NCBI GenBank assembly: GCA_027029065.1
Contig: JALVGO010000279.1
Location: 1 to 19,597 of the forward strand
Direction of reading: 5' to 3'
Length of the DNA: 19,597 bases
DNA from: Sulfurovum sp.
GTDB lineage: Bacteria; Campylobacterota; Campylobacteria; Campylobacterales; Sulfurovaceae
The position numbers were made by a program, and so were the translations under genes. Positions 1 to 6,729 of the stretch are shown in pieces; the stretch's first letter is position 1, and each line of letters begins with the position of its first letter. The notes under the pieces are model-generated. The model was given only the letters and a program-made list of their open reading frames with translations, ran no database searches and was not told the DNA's origin.

Positions 1-2
1 GG

Positions 3-731
3 GATGCAGACAGAGTAGTAGCTGTGACAGAGGCGTTCAAGGAAAATCTTATTGGTCGGGGCATCAATGCAGAAAAAATCGATGTTGTCACCAATGGGGC
101 AAACCTGGAGCTGTATGTTGCAAGAGAGAAAAACAAGACGCTCCTGAAATCACTTGGACTGGAAGGAAAGTTTATTGTCGGTTACATTGGAACACACGGC
201 ATGGCACACAGCCTGGACTTCATTATCACAGCTTTGAAGAATGTGGATGATCCCGATATTCACTTCCTGTTTGTAGGCGGTGGTGCGATGAAGCAGACCG
301 TTGTGGAAATGGCAGAGAGACTGGCATTGAAAAATGTCACATTTCTTGATCCTGTTAGAAAAGAGGAAGTGCCACGATACCTCTCTATTGTAGATATTTC
401 ACTTGCTCCTCTCAAAAAGTCCGATACCTTCAAAACTGTTATCCCCTCCAAAATCTTTGAAGCCTCTGCCATGCGTAAGCCGACACTGCTTGGTGTTGAA
501 GGGCAGGCACAGGAGATCATAGAAAAATATGGTGCCGGACTCTGCTTTAAGCCGGAAGATGAAACGGACTTCCTTGAAAAACTTGGACGGCTCAAAAACG
601 ATAAAACACTGTATGAAACATGCCAGTCTGGATGTGAAAAGCTGGCACGGGATTTTAACAGAAAAATTTTGGCTGAAAAGATGTTGGCTATCATAGCTAA
701 TAATTGTCTTGCATTCCAACCTTGCAGTTAA
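3..731 (+). CDS. GT4-family glycosyltransferase, C-terminal part (cut by window start)
   Basis: The reading frame is open to the first base of the window, so the gene starts upstream; about 242 C-terminal residues are seen. The visible part is the nucleotide-sugar-binding Rossmann half of a GT-B, retaining GT4 enzyme: a DRVVAVTEAFK strand, a VTNGANLELY loop, a glycine-rich VGYIGTHG turn, and the conserved acidic segment PSKIFEASAMRKP, which contacts the donor sugar. It probably adds one sugar to a lipid-linked polysaccharide repeat unit at the cytoplasmic membrane. wecB lies two genes downstream on the same strand, so a HexNAc-type donor is plausible. WbuB/WcaI-like enzymes are the closest type I can suggest; donor and acceptor cannot be read from the sequence. 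A GTG at 24 is only an internal codon. Confidence 0.85.
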   Translation, partial: DADRVVAVTEAFKENLIGRGINAEKIDVVTNGANLELYVAREKNKTLLKSLGLEGKFIVGYIGTHGMAHSLDFIITALKNVDDPDIHFLFVGGGAMKQTVVEMAERLALKNVTFLDPVRKEEVPRYLSIVDISLAPLKKSDTFKTVIPSKIFEASAMRKPTLLGVEGQAQEIIEKYGAGLCFKPEDETDFLEKLGRLKNDKTLYETCQSGCEKLARDFNRKILAEKMLAIIANNCLAFQPCS

Positions 732-747
732 CGTTTAAGAGAGATAT

Positions 748-780
748 AAATATATATATTGTACTATGTACATATATATT
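748..780. promoter_or_regulatory. AT-rich near-palindrome upstream of toxin-antitoxin pair 1
   Basis: GTAC at 761-764 and GTAC at 768-771 are arranged around a TAT centre. Both sides are flanked by ATATATAT runs that pair with a one-base offset. It sits 17 bases upstream of the antitoxin ATG. Its position and symmetry fit an autoregulatory operator with an embedded promoter, as is usual for Phd-type antitoxins. Binding is inferred, and alternating AT sequence is symmetric by nature. Confidence 0.4.
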
Positions 781-796
781 TTAAAAGGAATCAGCT

Positions 797-1045
797 ATGT
801 TGGAACTTGGTATATCTCAGGCACAGGCACAGTTCACAAAGCTCTTATCGCAGACGGTCTTTATAGTAGATAAAAAGGCACGTAAAAAAAAGGCTGTGAT
901 CATGCCTTATGAAGAGTATGAAAAGCTGATGAGACAAGCCGGTACAAAAGAGGGTCTTGAAGAAGGATCATTCAACCGGTTTGTAGGTATCCTGGACAAC
1001 ACATTTCAAACAGATGATATAAAGTATAACAAGATCGTAAAATGA
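797..1045 (+). CDS. Phd/YefM-like antitoxin paired with a PIN toxin
   Basis: This 82-residue protein has the Phd/YefM pattern at its N-terminus (about residues 1-46): an ISQAQAQFTKLL helix, a short strand, a basic RKKKAVIMP strand and EEYEKL. The family binds operator DNA as a dimer and neutralises its toxin through the C-terminal tail. That tail here carries F62-V-G-I-L-D67 and Y77, a motif that recurs in the antitoxin at 18264-18533 although the DNA-binding half there is unrelated. An AAAAGGA ribosome site precedes the ATG. The stop overlaps the toxin start in an ATGA, so the two are translationally coupled. The pair lies between two polysaccharide genes on the same strand and could ride on that operon as well as use its own AT-rich promoter. 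Confidence 0.75.
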   Translation: MLELGISQAQAQFTKLLSQTVFIVDKKARKKKAVIMPYEEYEKLMRQAGTKEGLEEGSFNRFVGILDNTFQTDDIKYNKIVK

Positions 1046-1443
1046 AAGTTTTTGTCGATACAAATATTTTTCTCGATCTTATTTTAAAAAGAGAAAAGTT
1101 TGAGGATGCATTGTTGATATTGAATGCCATAGAAAAAAAACTATATTCAGGCGTAATTTTGGATATTACGCTGTTAAATATTGATTATGTCGCAGACAAA
1201 CAGGTGAAAAATGTAAAAGCCTTTTTAAAACTGGTTAACAGTGTATTTGAAGTTGTAGGTGGAACCAATAAAATGTTTCATGAAGCATTGTCTTTGCAAA
1301 ATAATGACTTGGAAGACAGTTTACAATATGTGAGCGCTAAAAAAATGATGTGTGATGTGATTGTAACCAATGATCAGAATTTCTATACAGAAGAGATAGA
1401 AAAATTGACAAGCAGTGCTTTTGTGAAAACATATCTCAAATAA
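1042..1443 (+). CDS. PIN-domain toxin (VapC/PIN_3-like ribonuclease)
   Basis: This 133-residue single PIN domain is a predicted metal-dependent RNase that would act on tRNA, rRNA or mRNA when free of its antitoxin. The N-terminal VDTNIFLDLIL supplies the first catalytic Asp (D6). A DITLLNIDYVADK segment follows, then NNDLEDSLQYVSA with the central acidic pair, and IVTNDQNF near the end with the last Asp. The usual mid-protein Glu of classical VapC is not evident; PIN_3-type proteins typically show a Tyr-containing helix here instead. The start codon overlaps the antitoxin stop (ATGA). wecB begins 16 bases after the stop, so transcription probably reads through. The RNA target cannot be predicted. 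A non-toxic PIN regulator is a less likely alternative. Confidence 0.75.
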   Translation: MKVFVDTNIFLDLILKREKFEDALLILNAIEKKLYSGVILDITLLNIDYVADKQVKNVKAFLKLVNSVFEVVGGTNKMFHEALSLQNNDLEDSLQYVSAKKMMCDVIVTNDQNFYTEEIEKLTSSAFVKTYLK

Positions 1444-1459
1444 AAAGGTATAAAACCGT

Positions 1460-2605
1460 ATGAAAATCATTTCTGTAGTGGGGGCAAGACCCAATTTTAT
1501 GAAAATCGCTCCCTTTGTAGATGCAATAGAAGCATATAATCAAGATCATATTTCTCAACAAATAGAACACATATTGGTACATACAGGGCAACACTATGAT
1601 GATCGAATGTCAAAAGTCTTTTTTGAATCGCTTGGTATTCCTGAAGCGGATATTCACCTTAATGTTGGTTCCGGTACCCATGCCCAGCAGGTTGGAAACA
1701 CCATGATAGCTTTTGAAAAGGTTATAAAAGAAGAACAACCGGATTGGGTAGTGGTGGTAGGAGATGTAAATGCAACCCTCGCCTGTTCCGTTACTGCTAA
1801 AAAAGAGGGTGTGAAACTGTGTCATATAGAGGCTGGACTGCGTTCCGCTGATATGGATATGCCAGAAGAGATCAACCGTCTTGTTACAGACCGTTTGAGT
1901 GATCTGCTGTTGACTCCTGATAGAATAGCAAGTGATAATTTGCGCTGTGAAGGTGTACCTGAAGAGAAGATTGCTTTTGTAGGGAATATTATGATCGATA
2001 CACTGGAAAAACATCGTAAAAAAGCAGCACTTATAAAGATTGAAGATATTTTGCAAAAAAATTTGCTTGAAGAAGAAAAGAGTGTGCCTGAGGTAACATT
2101 AGGATATGTTGCTGTCACAATGCATCGTCCGTCCAATGTAGATGTATATGAAAGTTTAAAAGGTTTGATTGGGGTTTTAACAGAAAAGGTTGCCAAAGAG
2201 AGAGTTGTAATATGGCCTATACATCCGCGTACAAAGGGGAAACTCGAAGCGTTTGGACTGTGGCAGCGTGTTAGTGAAGACCCTAACATTATTTTACTGC
2301 ATCCTCTTGGATATCATGAAATGCTTCGTATCAATATGGGTGCTGATGCGATTTTGACGGACAGTGGTGGGCTACAGGAAGAGAGTTGTGTTCTTGGAAC
2401 ACCATGTATGACATTGCGATGGAATACAGAAAGACCCGTAACCCTTCAGGAGCATGGAGGTGCCTCGATTCTTGTTGGCAATGATGTCTCTAAACTTTGC
2501 GAAGCATGGGATGTAATAAAGCGAAGTGAACGTATACCTTCTCGTCCTGAGTTGTGGGATGGAAAAACAGCACAAAGGTGTTTGTCTGCTATTTTGGAGT
2601 ATTAG
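1460..2605 (+). CDS. wecB: UDP-N-acetylglucosamine 2-epimerase (non-hydrolysing)
   Basis: This 381-residue protein has the expected length for the WecB/MnaA family, which interconverts UDP-GlcNAc and UDP-ManNAc in the cytosol. Motifs in order are VVGARPNFMKIAPF at the start, HTGQHYDDRMS, a VGSGTHAQQ turn, VVVVGDVNATLA, HIEAGLRSADMDMPEEINR (the substrate loop with catalytic acidic residues), MHRPSNVD with the active-site His, WPIHPRTK, and SGGLQEESCVLGTPCM with TERPVT near the C-terminus. The usual HRxEN is HRPSN here, a subclass variant rather than a defect. It supplies ManNAc, or after dehydrogenation ManNAcA, to a surface glycan. An AAAAGG site lies about 11 bases before the ATG. It ends 9 bases from the convergent acetyltransferase. 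FnlC-type epimerases are related, but the length and motifs favour WecB. Confidence 0.93.
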   Translation: MKIISVVGARPNFMKIAPFVDAIEAYNQDHISQQIEHILVHTGQHYDDRMSKVFFESLGIPEADIHLNVGSGTHAQQVGNTMIAFEKVIKEEQPDWVVVVGDVNATLACSVTAKKEGVKLCHIEAGLRSADMDMPEEINRLVTDRLSDLLLTPDRIASDNLRCEGVPEEKIAFVGNIMIDTLEKHRKKAALIKIEDILQKNLLEEEKSVPEVTLGYVAVTMHRPSNVDVYESLKGLIGVLTEKVAKERVVIWPIHPRTKGKLEAFGLWQRVSEDPNIILLHPLGYHEMLRINMGADAILTDSGGLQEESCVLGTPCMTLRWNTERPVTLQEHGGASILVGNDVSKLCEAWDVIKRSERIPSRPELWDGKTAQRCLSAILEY

Positions 2606-2614
2606 TAATAAATT

Positions 2615-3121
2615 TTACTGTTCGAACTTTAGTTTTCCATACTTCTCTGTCTGAATGCCTTCCCGAATAATGCGGGCAGGATTGCCGGCTACGATGCAGT
2701 TTGACGGAACATCTTTGGTGACAACCGCACCGCTGCCGACGATGACTTCATCACCAACTGTAATACCTGCCATAATAATGGCATTTGTACCGATGAAACA
2801 GCGTTTGCCAATGGTGGTATCGGCACGGAGACTTCTGGCAAAATCGTGTGCGAAAATGACTGCACCTGGTGCGACGTAGGACTCTTCTCCTATGTGGATA
2901 CCTCTGCTGTTTGCTTTGTCAATTTTTGCACCAATGTTGACCCTTGCTGTAGGGTGGATGTCCATATGAAGCAGTTTTGTAAAGATATAGTGCTGAATAT
3001 TGACAAGCATATACATAATTCTTGTTCTGTACCGCATTTGTGGAAAAAAATCGTGAATGCGAAAGATTTTGGTATAGACAAAGTACTCTATTTTTCGCAA
3101 ACCCCTGATGATAAACTGCAT
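2615..3121 (-). CDS. Hexapeptide-repeat acetyltransferase (left-handed beta-helix)
   Basis: This protein of about 168 residues has a basic, aromatic N-terminus followed by imperfect isoleucine-rich hexapeptide repeats. These run from IHPTARVNIGAKI through IHIGEESYVAPGAVI, TIGKRCFIGTNAIIMAGITVGDEV and IVGSGAVVTKDVPSNCIVAGNPARII. The last block is the classic ending of CysE/WbbJ/WcaF-type trimeric acyltransferases. AHD in the central coil supplies the likely catalytic His. I chose ATG at 3121 because GGAG lies 6 bases upstream; a TTG at 3139 would add six residues. It probably O- or N-acetylates a sugar of the surface polysaccharide using acetyl-CoA. It is the last gene of a three-gene - strand set after an SGNH hydrolase. 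The acceptor is unknown, and a serine acetyltransferase role is unlikely because the long N-terminal domain of CysE is missing. Confidence 0.85.
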   Translation of the reverse strand: MQFIIRGLRKIEYFVYTKIFRIHDFFPQMRYRTRIMYMLVNIQHYIFTKLLHMDIHPTARVNIGAKIDKANSRGIHIGEESYVAPGAVIFAHDFARSLRADTTIGKRCFIGTNAIIMAGITVGDEVIVGSGAVVTKDVPSNCIVAGNPARIIREGIQTEKYGKLKFEQ

Positions 3122-3146
3122 ATATTGCTCCGTAGTCAAAGTAGTG

Positions 3147-3899
3147 CTATTGTAGTTTATTCCTCTTTAAATCTTTAAGTATATGTAATAGCTCAAGATT
3201 GACTGTTTTGTACCCTGTAAGGTTCAAATGCAGCAGGTCTTTTGCGTAGTTTGCATTAAAATGATCTGTATCCACTGAAGAGAAGGCATCGAGAATAGTG
3301 ATATTGTTTCCAGCAAGTGATCGAATGAAACTATTGACCTCTTTACGTGCTGATGTAACCTTCTCAGACCAGAGAAACTGACGTAAAAAACCAGGTTTTC
3401 CTGTTGGGAAAATGGTACTTAAAATGACATGTTTTTGCATTTTGCCAAGTTTATCTGTCATCAGTTTGATATTGTTCTGACAGTTTTGTACAATCTGTTC
3501 TTGCCGGTTTGGAAAAATGGCGATATTTTTTAGATCGTTGATACCCATCTGAATCACGATGACATCTGCTTTCTCAAGCAATTCTTCTTGAAAAAAAGAC
3601 CGTCGGTATATTTGCTCTGTTGTCTGATAGGCAATGCCAAGATTGATAAACCGGTAGTTGTCTGTATTTGGAAATGCCCATTGATCTGCCCGTGAATCAC
3701 CATAAAAGAGAACGACAGGTTTATCGGTATCGTTTTTGGAAAGAGAGGACATACGGGGTGATATGTGTTGCAGTCCAAGCGGGTCAAGGTGTATTTGGTT
3801 TGACGCTCGATAATATTTGAAAGCATACTTATAAAGTACGATATTGATTGCAATTGCACATACCAGTAGAATAAAAAGCGTAATGGATACTGTTTTCAT
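3147..3899 (-). CDS. Membrane-anchored SGNH/GDSL-type hydrolase
   Basis: The 250-residue protein opens with one hydrophobic helix (about residues 4-23) that serves as a signal anchor, so the catalytic domain should sit outside the cytoplasmic membrane. SGNH blocks are present in order: VVLFYGDSRADQW (block I, nucleophile S69), INLGIAYQT (block II Gly), IQMGINDLKN (block III G-x-N-D, residues 119-122), and DLLHLNLTGY (block V, D221 and H224). All expected catalytic residues are therefore intact. Such enzymes are esterases or acyl transferases, and near glycan genes they commonly add or remove acetyl groups on polysaccharides or peptidoglycan. Its start overlaps the stop of the nucleotidyltransferase-fold gene (ATGA), so the two are coupled. 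Pairing with the downstream acetyltransferase suggests opposing or sequential acyl editing, which is my inference. Confidence 0.82.
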   Translation of the reverse strand: MKTVSITLFILLVCAIAINIVLYKYAFKYYRASNQIHLDPLGLQHISPRMSSLSKNDTDKPVVLFYGDSRADQWAFPNTDNYRFINLGIAYQTTEQIYRRSFFQEELLEKADVIVIQMGINDLKNIAIFPNRQEQIVQNCQNNIKLMTDKLGKMQKHVILSTIFPTGKPGFLRQFLWSEKVTSARKEVNSFIRSLAGNNITILDAFSSVDTDHFNANYAKDLLHLNLTGYKTVNLELLHILKDLKRNKLQ

Positions 3900-5140
3900 A
3901 CTGTCTCATGTTCCGATGGGGTTTGGCAGAGTTTTAGAAGCCGGCAGCGTATGAATCGGTATACCATGCCAATAGGGCGAAGAGGCCAATAGAGCCAGAA
4001 AAGGCTGTCTGGCAGGATGATCATGCGTCGCTCATTGATACCGGGGTGGAAGAGAAATGCCATGACGGTTTGTGTTTTAAACCAAATGGAATCACGGAGT
4101 GCAATGACCTTTTTCCACTTGACAAGACTCTCCTCGGGTGTGGGAGTTTGGCTGTGTAGCTCACTGTCGACAAAGCTGATAAACGCTCCAAGGTCAGCTT
4201 CTTGACACAGGTGTTGTATCTGTTTTGGAAGCGGTGTACCAAGATAGTGTGTTGCCAGTGCCGGACCAAGCAGAAACATTTTCCGTGCACCGAGTGCCTC
4301 TGACATGCGGAGTACTTTGTCCCAGTCCAACTGTGGTACGTTGCGGATAAAACGGTCTATATCAACGATCCATATAAACCGTTCCCAAAGATGTTTGGAG
4401 CCATGAAGTGAATGATAGAGCAGATGTGTTTCATTGGAAAGGGTAGGTATACTATGTCCATTGATAGTAATCGTACGTTTTTTCTCCCAAGGTTGTAGCT
4501 TTTCTGTAAAAAGTGCCAATTTCCTGAAAAAATCCCAGTGTATTTCTACTGCAAGTGAACGTTGTTTGTCATAAAAAGGACAGTCGTTGTTTAGCTCAAA
4601 AAGCACTTTGTCTCCCGCATACTCTTCAATAGGATAGAGAGGAGTGTATCCTCTCTTTTGCATCTCAGCAGCGATAGTGCGGAAATCCTGCCGTTTGATG
4701 AAAATATCGAGATCACCGAACTGCCGCAAAGTGATATCACCATAAGCAATCTGTGCAAGGGCAGGACCTTTAAATGGAAGGGTTTCGATATTGACGGAGG
4801 TAAAAAAACGCATAAGCTTGACAAGTTCTGCACTCATGAGCATGTTTTTTTGGGCTATAGACATATAGTGCTCTTCAAGCATTTTTCTCATTTTTTCTAT
4901 GGTTGGATCAGTAGGAAGCAAGCCTTCTTTTTTCAGATGCTTGAGTGTTTTGTGAACCAAAGGTATGACACCATGGTGGAAAGCAAGTGTCATCATCAGG
5001 TGAGGATCAAATGCAGGATGCTTCAAGGTTTGTATGATGGCTTCTTTTTCTTTTTTAGAGCATACTGCATGAGAACAGACGGTGATGAAAAGAAGTTCAT
5101 GAAAAGGAGAGGTTGTAATTTTACTTTTACCATTTGACAT
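3896..5140 (-). CDS. Nucleotidyltransferase-fold protein (NTP_transf_5-like), substrate unknown
   Basis: This 414-residue protein has a helical N-terminal region (about 10-115). A core then carries LPFKGPALAQIAYGDITLRQ (residues 121-140), FGDLDIFI with the D-x-D metal site (D143, D145), and later AVEIHWDF (E199, H201). This order matches the 'uncharacterised nucleotidyltransferase' family (NTP_transf_5, Pfam PF14907 from memory), often found in exopolysaccharide loci. No substrate is established for it. It may transfer a nucleotide or phospho-group to a glycan precursor or protein. The C-terminus has a basic, aromatic stretch (about 385-405) that could touch membrane. There is no good ribosome site before the ATG, but a TATAAT lies 5 bases upstream, suggesting a leaderless mRNA. 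It heads a coupled - strand cassette with the SGNH hydrolase and acetyltransferase. Confidence 0.75.
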   Translation of the reverse strand: MSNGKSKITTSPFHELLFITVCSHAVCSKKEKEAIIQTLKHPAFDPHLMMTLAFHHGVIPLVHKTLKHLKKEGLLPTDPTIEKMRKMLEEHYMSIAQKNMLMSAELVKLMRFFTSVNIETLPFKGPALAQIAYGDITLRQFGDLDIFIKRQDFRTIAAEMQKRGYTPLYPIEEYAGDKVLFELNNDCPFYDKQRSLAVEIHWDFFRKLALFTEKLQPWEKKRTITINGHSIPTLSNETHLLYHSLHGSKHLWERFIWIVDIDRFIRNVPQLDWDKVLRMSEALGARKMFLLGPALATHYLGTPLPKQIQHLCQEADLGAFISFVDSELHSQTPTPEESLVKWKKVIALRDSIWFKTQTVMAFLFHPGINERRMIILPDSLFWLYWPLRPIGMVYRFIRCRLLKLCQTPSEHETV

Positions 5141-5145
5141 AAAGA

Positions 5146-5151
5146 ATTATA
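5146..5151 (-). promoter_or_regulatory. Candidate -10 box giving a leaderless transcript
   Basis: On the - strand a consensus TATAAT ends 5 bases before the ATG at 5140, so transcription would begin at or next to the A of the start codon. No clear -35 is present; weak -35 boxes are common in Campylobacterota. No purine-rich ribosome site exists between the two. Confidence 0.35.
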
Positions 5152-5221
5152 GCCCACTCCCTGTGAAATGGTGATTAGTCCAGAAAAGTTATTGTTTGAG
5201 GATAAAAGATGAAGTATTTCT

Positions 5222-5240
5222 GTGATATTTTCGTGATATT
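5222..5240. repeat. Two GTGATATT direct repeats, 11 bases apart
   Basis: Exact copies of GTGATATT occur at 5222-5229 and 5233-5240 in the divergent region between the nucleotidyltransferase-fold gene and the first outer-membrane barrel gene. The 11-base period puts both copies on one face of the helix. That arrangement is typical of response-regulator sites, although chance cannot be excluded in AT-rich DNA. The rest of 5141-5313 holds a weak GATAAT -10 candidate at 5280-5285 for the barrel genes. Confidence 0.35.
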
Positions 5241-5313
5241 CGTTAATAGGCTTTTAAGTAATAAACTAATATCATTTGAGATAATCTAGACACAATTATA
5301 ACAAGGAGTGATT

Positions 5314-5916
5314 ATGAAGAAGAGTCTATTGGCACTAGGGGCATTTGTTGCATTGGGAAGCGCATTGACAGCGGGAGGGGATATCGCACCCATTGAACCA
5401 GCAGTAGCAGTACCAGAAGTACAGGAAGAGAGTGAAAAAGGGTTCTATATAGGGCTTGCATATAGCTATTTGAGCCATGATATTGATCAGGCTGGTGCAT
5501 TTATTAAGCGTGAACTCGATTTTCATGCAGTCATGTTGGAGGCAGGATATCAATATAACAAATACATCGCTGCAGAACTGCGTTATGTGACTACGATAGG
5601 TGATGCAGATATTGATGACTATGCCAACAGTGCCGATGCAACTGTCTGGGCGCTTTACCTGAAACCGATGCTTGATCTCTCCGAAAGAGCGACGATCTAT
5701 GCGCTGCTCGGGTATGCTGATACAGATGCAAGCAATGATATTGACTATGATACCTCACTGAGTGACAACGGTTTTTCATGGGGAGCCGGTTTCTCACTCG
5801 ATATGACAGAAGACTGGACGCTCTTTGCAGAGTATACCCGTTTTTATGATGATACAAGCAGTCATTACGACCATGTGGTGGACAGTGTGAACTTCGGTGT
5901 AAGTTACCAGTTCTAA
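5314..5916 (+). CDS. Small outer-membrane beta-barrel protein (OmpA-like), copy 1
   Basis: This protein of about 200 residues begins with a signal peptide (MKKSLLALGAFVALGSALTA) and continues as alternating amphipathic strands: GFYIGLAYSYLSHD, AVMLEAGYQYNKYIAAELRYVT, WALYLKPMLDLS, ATIYALLGYA, FSWGAGFSLDM, WTLFAEYTRFYD. It ends VSYQF, with the terminal Phe recognised by the BAM machinery. This is the eight-stranded barrel (OMP_b-brl) type. I chose ATG at 5314 because AAGGAG (5303-5308) is 5 bases upstream; the in-frame GTG at 5308 overlaps that site. It is paralogous to the next gene, 28 bases downstream, which shares the GFY.GLA, KPM, YALLGY and DW/DTWT.FA.YT blocks. Its ligand or role is unknown. 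Placement upstream of the Wzc operon suggests a surface role, possibly in polysaccharide retention or porin-like function. Confidence 0.85.
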   Translation: MKKSLLALGAFVALGSALTAGGDIAPIEPAVAVPEVQEESEKGFYIGLAYSYLSHDIDQAGAFIKRELDFHAVMLEAGYQYNKYIAAELRYVTTIGDADIDDYANSADATVWALYLKPMLDLSERATIYALLGYADTDASNDIDYDTSLSDNGFSWGAGFSLDMTEDWTLFAEYTRFYDDTSSHYDHVVDSVNFGVSYQF

Positions 5917-5944
5917 ACAAAATTGACAAAGGGAGACATATAAA

Positions 5945-6595
5945 ATGAAAAAAATTCTTATATCTATGGCTGTATTGGGAAGTATGGCATTTGCTGATGG
6001 CGCAGCAGCAGTAAACGGATCTGCAGATGATATTATTGACCAGGAAGGGTTCTATGCCGGTTTGGCAATCAGTGCTATGAGTTCACGTGATTCACGTGTA
6101 TCGATGGACATTTTTGATATAGAAGTTGGGCAGGACAGATTGGGAAATGTCAGCCTTGTTGGTGGTTATATAGTTAATGATTATTTGGCGCTAGAAGGAC
6201 GTTATGGTACAACTTTTTCTGATGAAGACAGGGTTGAACTAGATAGTCAGTGGAGTCTTTTCATTAAACCGATGTACAAGTTTGAGGATGATGATGAAAG
6301 GTTGGATGGTGATGATTATATTGCTGTTTATGCACTGCTTGGATATGGCAATGTAACGCTAAAAGGTGTTAATGGGCTAAATGCTGATATCGATGATAGT
6401 GGATTTCAGTGGGGTATCGGTGTAAGCTATACTTTTAGGGAGTTTTCCCATGAAGGGGATTACAAATATAGAGATACGTGGACGATCTTTGCAGATTATA
6501 CAAGTCTTGGAAGAGATATGAGCGGTCTCTACTACAATGGTGCAGGAAAGGTAGATGCAGATGCTTTTACCATTGGTTTAACATACAAATTTTAG
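5945..6595 (+). CDS. Small outer-membrane beta-barrel protein (OmpA-like), copy 2
   Basis: This 216-residue protein has a signal peptide (MKKILISMAVLGSMAFADG) and strand blocks matching copy 1: GFYAGLAISAMSSRD, VSLVGGYIVNDYLALEGRYGT, WSLFIKPMYKF, YIAVYALLGYGNVTL, FQWGIGVSYTF, DTWTIFADYTSLGRD and the C-terminal LTYKF. It differs by acidic loop insertions (EDDDERLDGDD after the KPMYKF strand, and SHEGDYKYRD), which would lie in extracellular or periplasmic loops and might bind cations. A GGGAG site precedes the ATG. The two barrels probably arose by tandem duplication and are cotranscribed. A near-perfect hairpin follows the stop, so the pair likely forms a unit separate from the Wzc operon. 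Function is otherwise unassigned. Confidence 0.85.
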   Translation: MKKILISMAVLGSMAFADGAAAVNGSADDIIDQEGFYAGLAISAMSSRDSRVSMDIFDIEVGQDRLGNVSLVGGYIVNDYLALEGRYGTTFSDEDRVELDSQWSLFIKPMYKFEDDDERLDGDDYIAVYALLGYGNVTLKGVNGLNADIDDSGFQWGIGVSYTFREFSHEGDYKYRDTWTIFADYTSLGRDMSGLYYNGAGKVDADAFTIGLTYKF

Positions 6596-6614
6596 TGTAA
6601 CATCTTCATAACCT

Positions 6615-6643
6615 TATAAAGAGAAAATAATTTTCTCTTTATA
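6615..6643. terminator. Perfect 13-bp hairpin between barrel gene and wzc-like gene
   Basis: TATAAAGAGAAAA (6615-6627) is exactly complementary in reverse to TTTTCTCTTTATA (6631-6643), with a TAA loop. The stem is AT-rich, and its 3' arm starts with four T but is not followed by a T-run. It could be a weak terminator for the barrel pair, an mRNA-stabilising end, or a regulator site, since it is symmetric on both strands. Confidence 0.4.
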
Positions 6644-6650
6644 GTCTTCC

Positions 6651-6680
6651 TATACATTTCTAATGCTATTCAGGTATAAT
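6651..6680 (+). promoter_or_regulatory. Candidate promoter of the polysaccharide export operon
   Basis: A consensus TATAAT lies at 6675-6680, with TATACA (4 of 6 matches to the -35 consensus) at 6651-6656 and an 18-base spacer. Transcription would start near 6687 and give a leader of about 43 bases before the wzc-like ATG at 6730. The position right after the hairpin at 6615-6643 supports a separate start for the downstream operon. Confidence 0.45.
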
Positions 6681-6729
6681 CGCTTTGGTATTTTTATTAT
6701 AACCGAAAGAATAGAATACAAGGATATTA

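Noticed and set aside
1822..2289. - strand frame of 155 codons opposite wecB
   Set aside because: wecB covers the whole span with intact catalytic motifs; the antisense product is Ser-rich without any domain.
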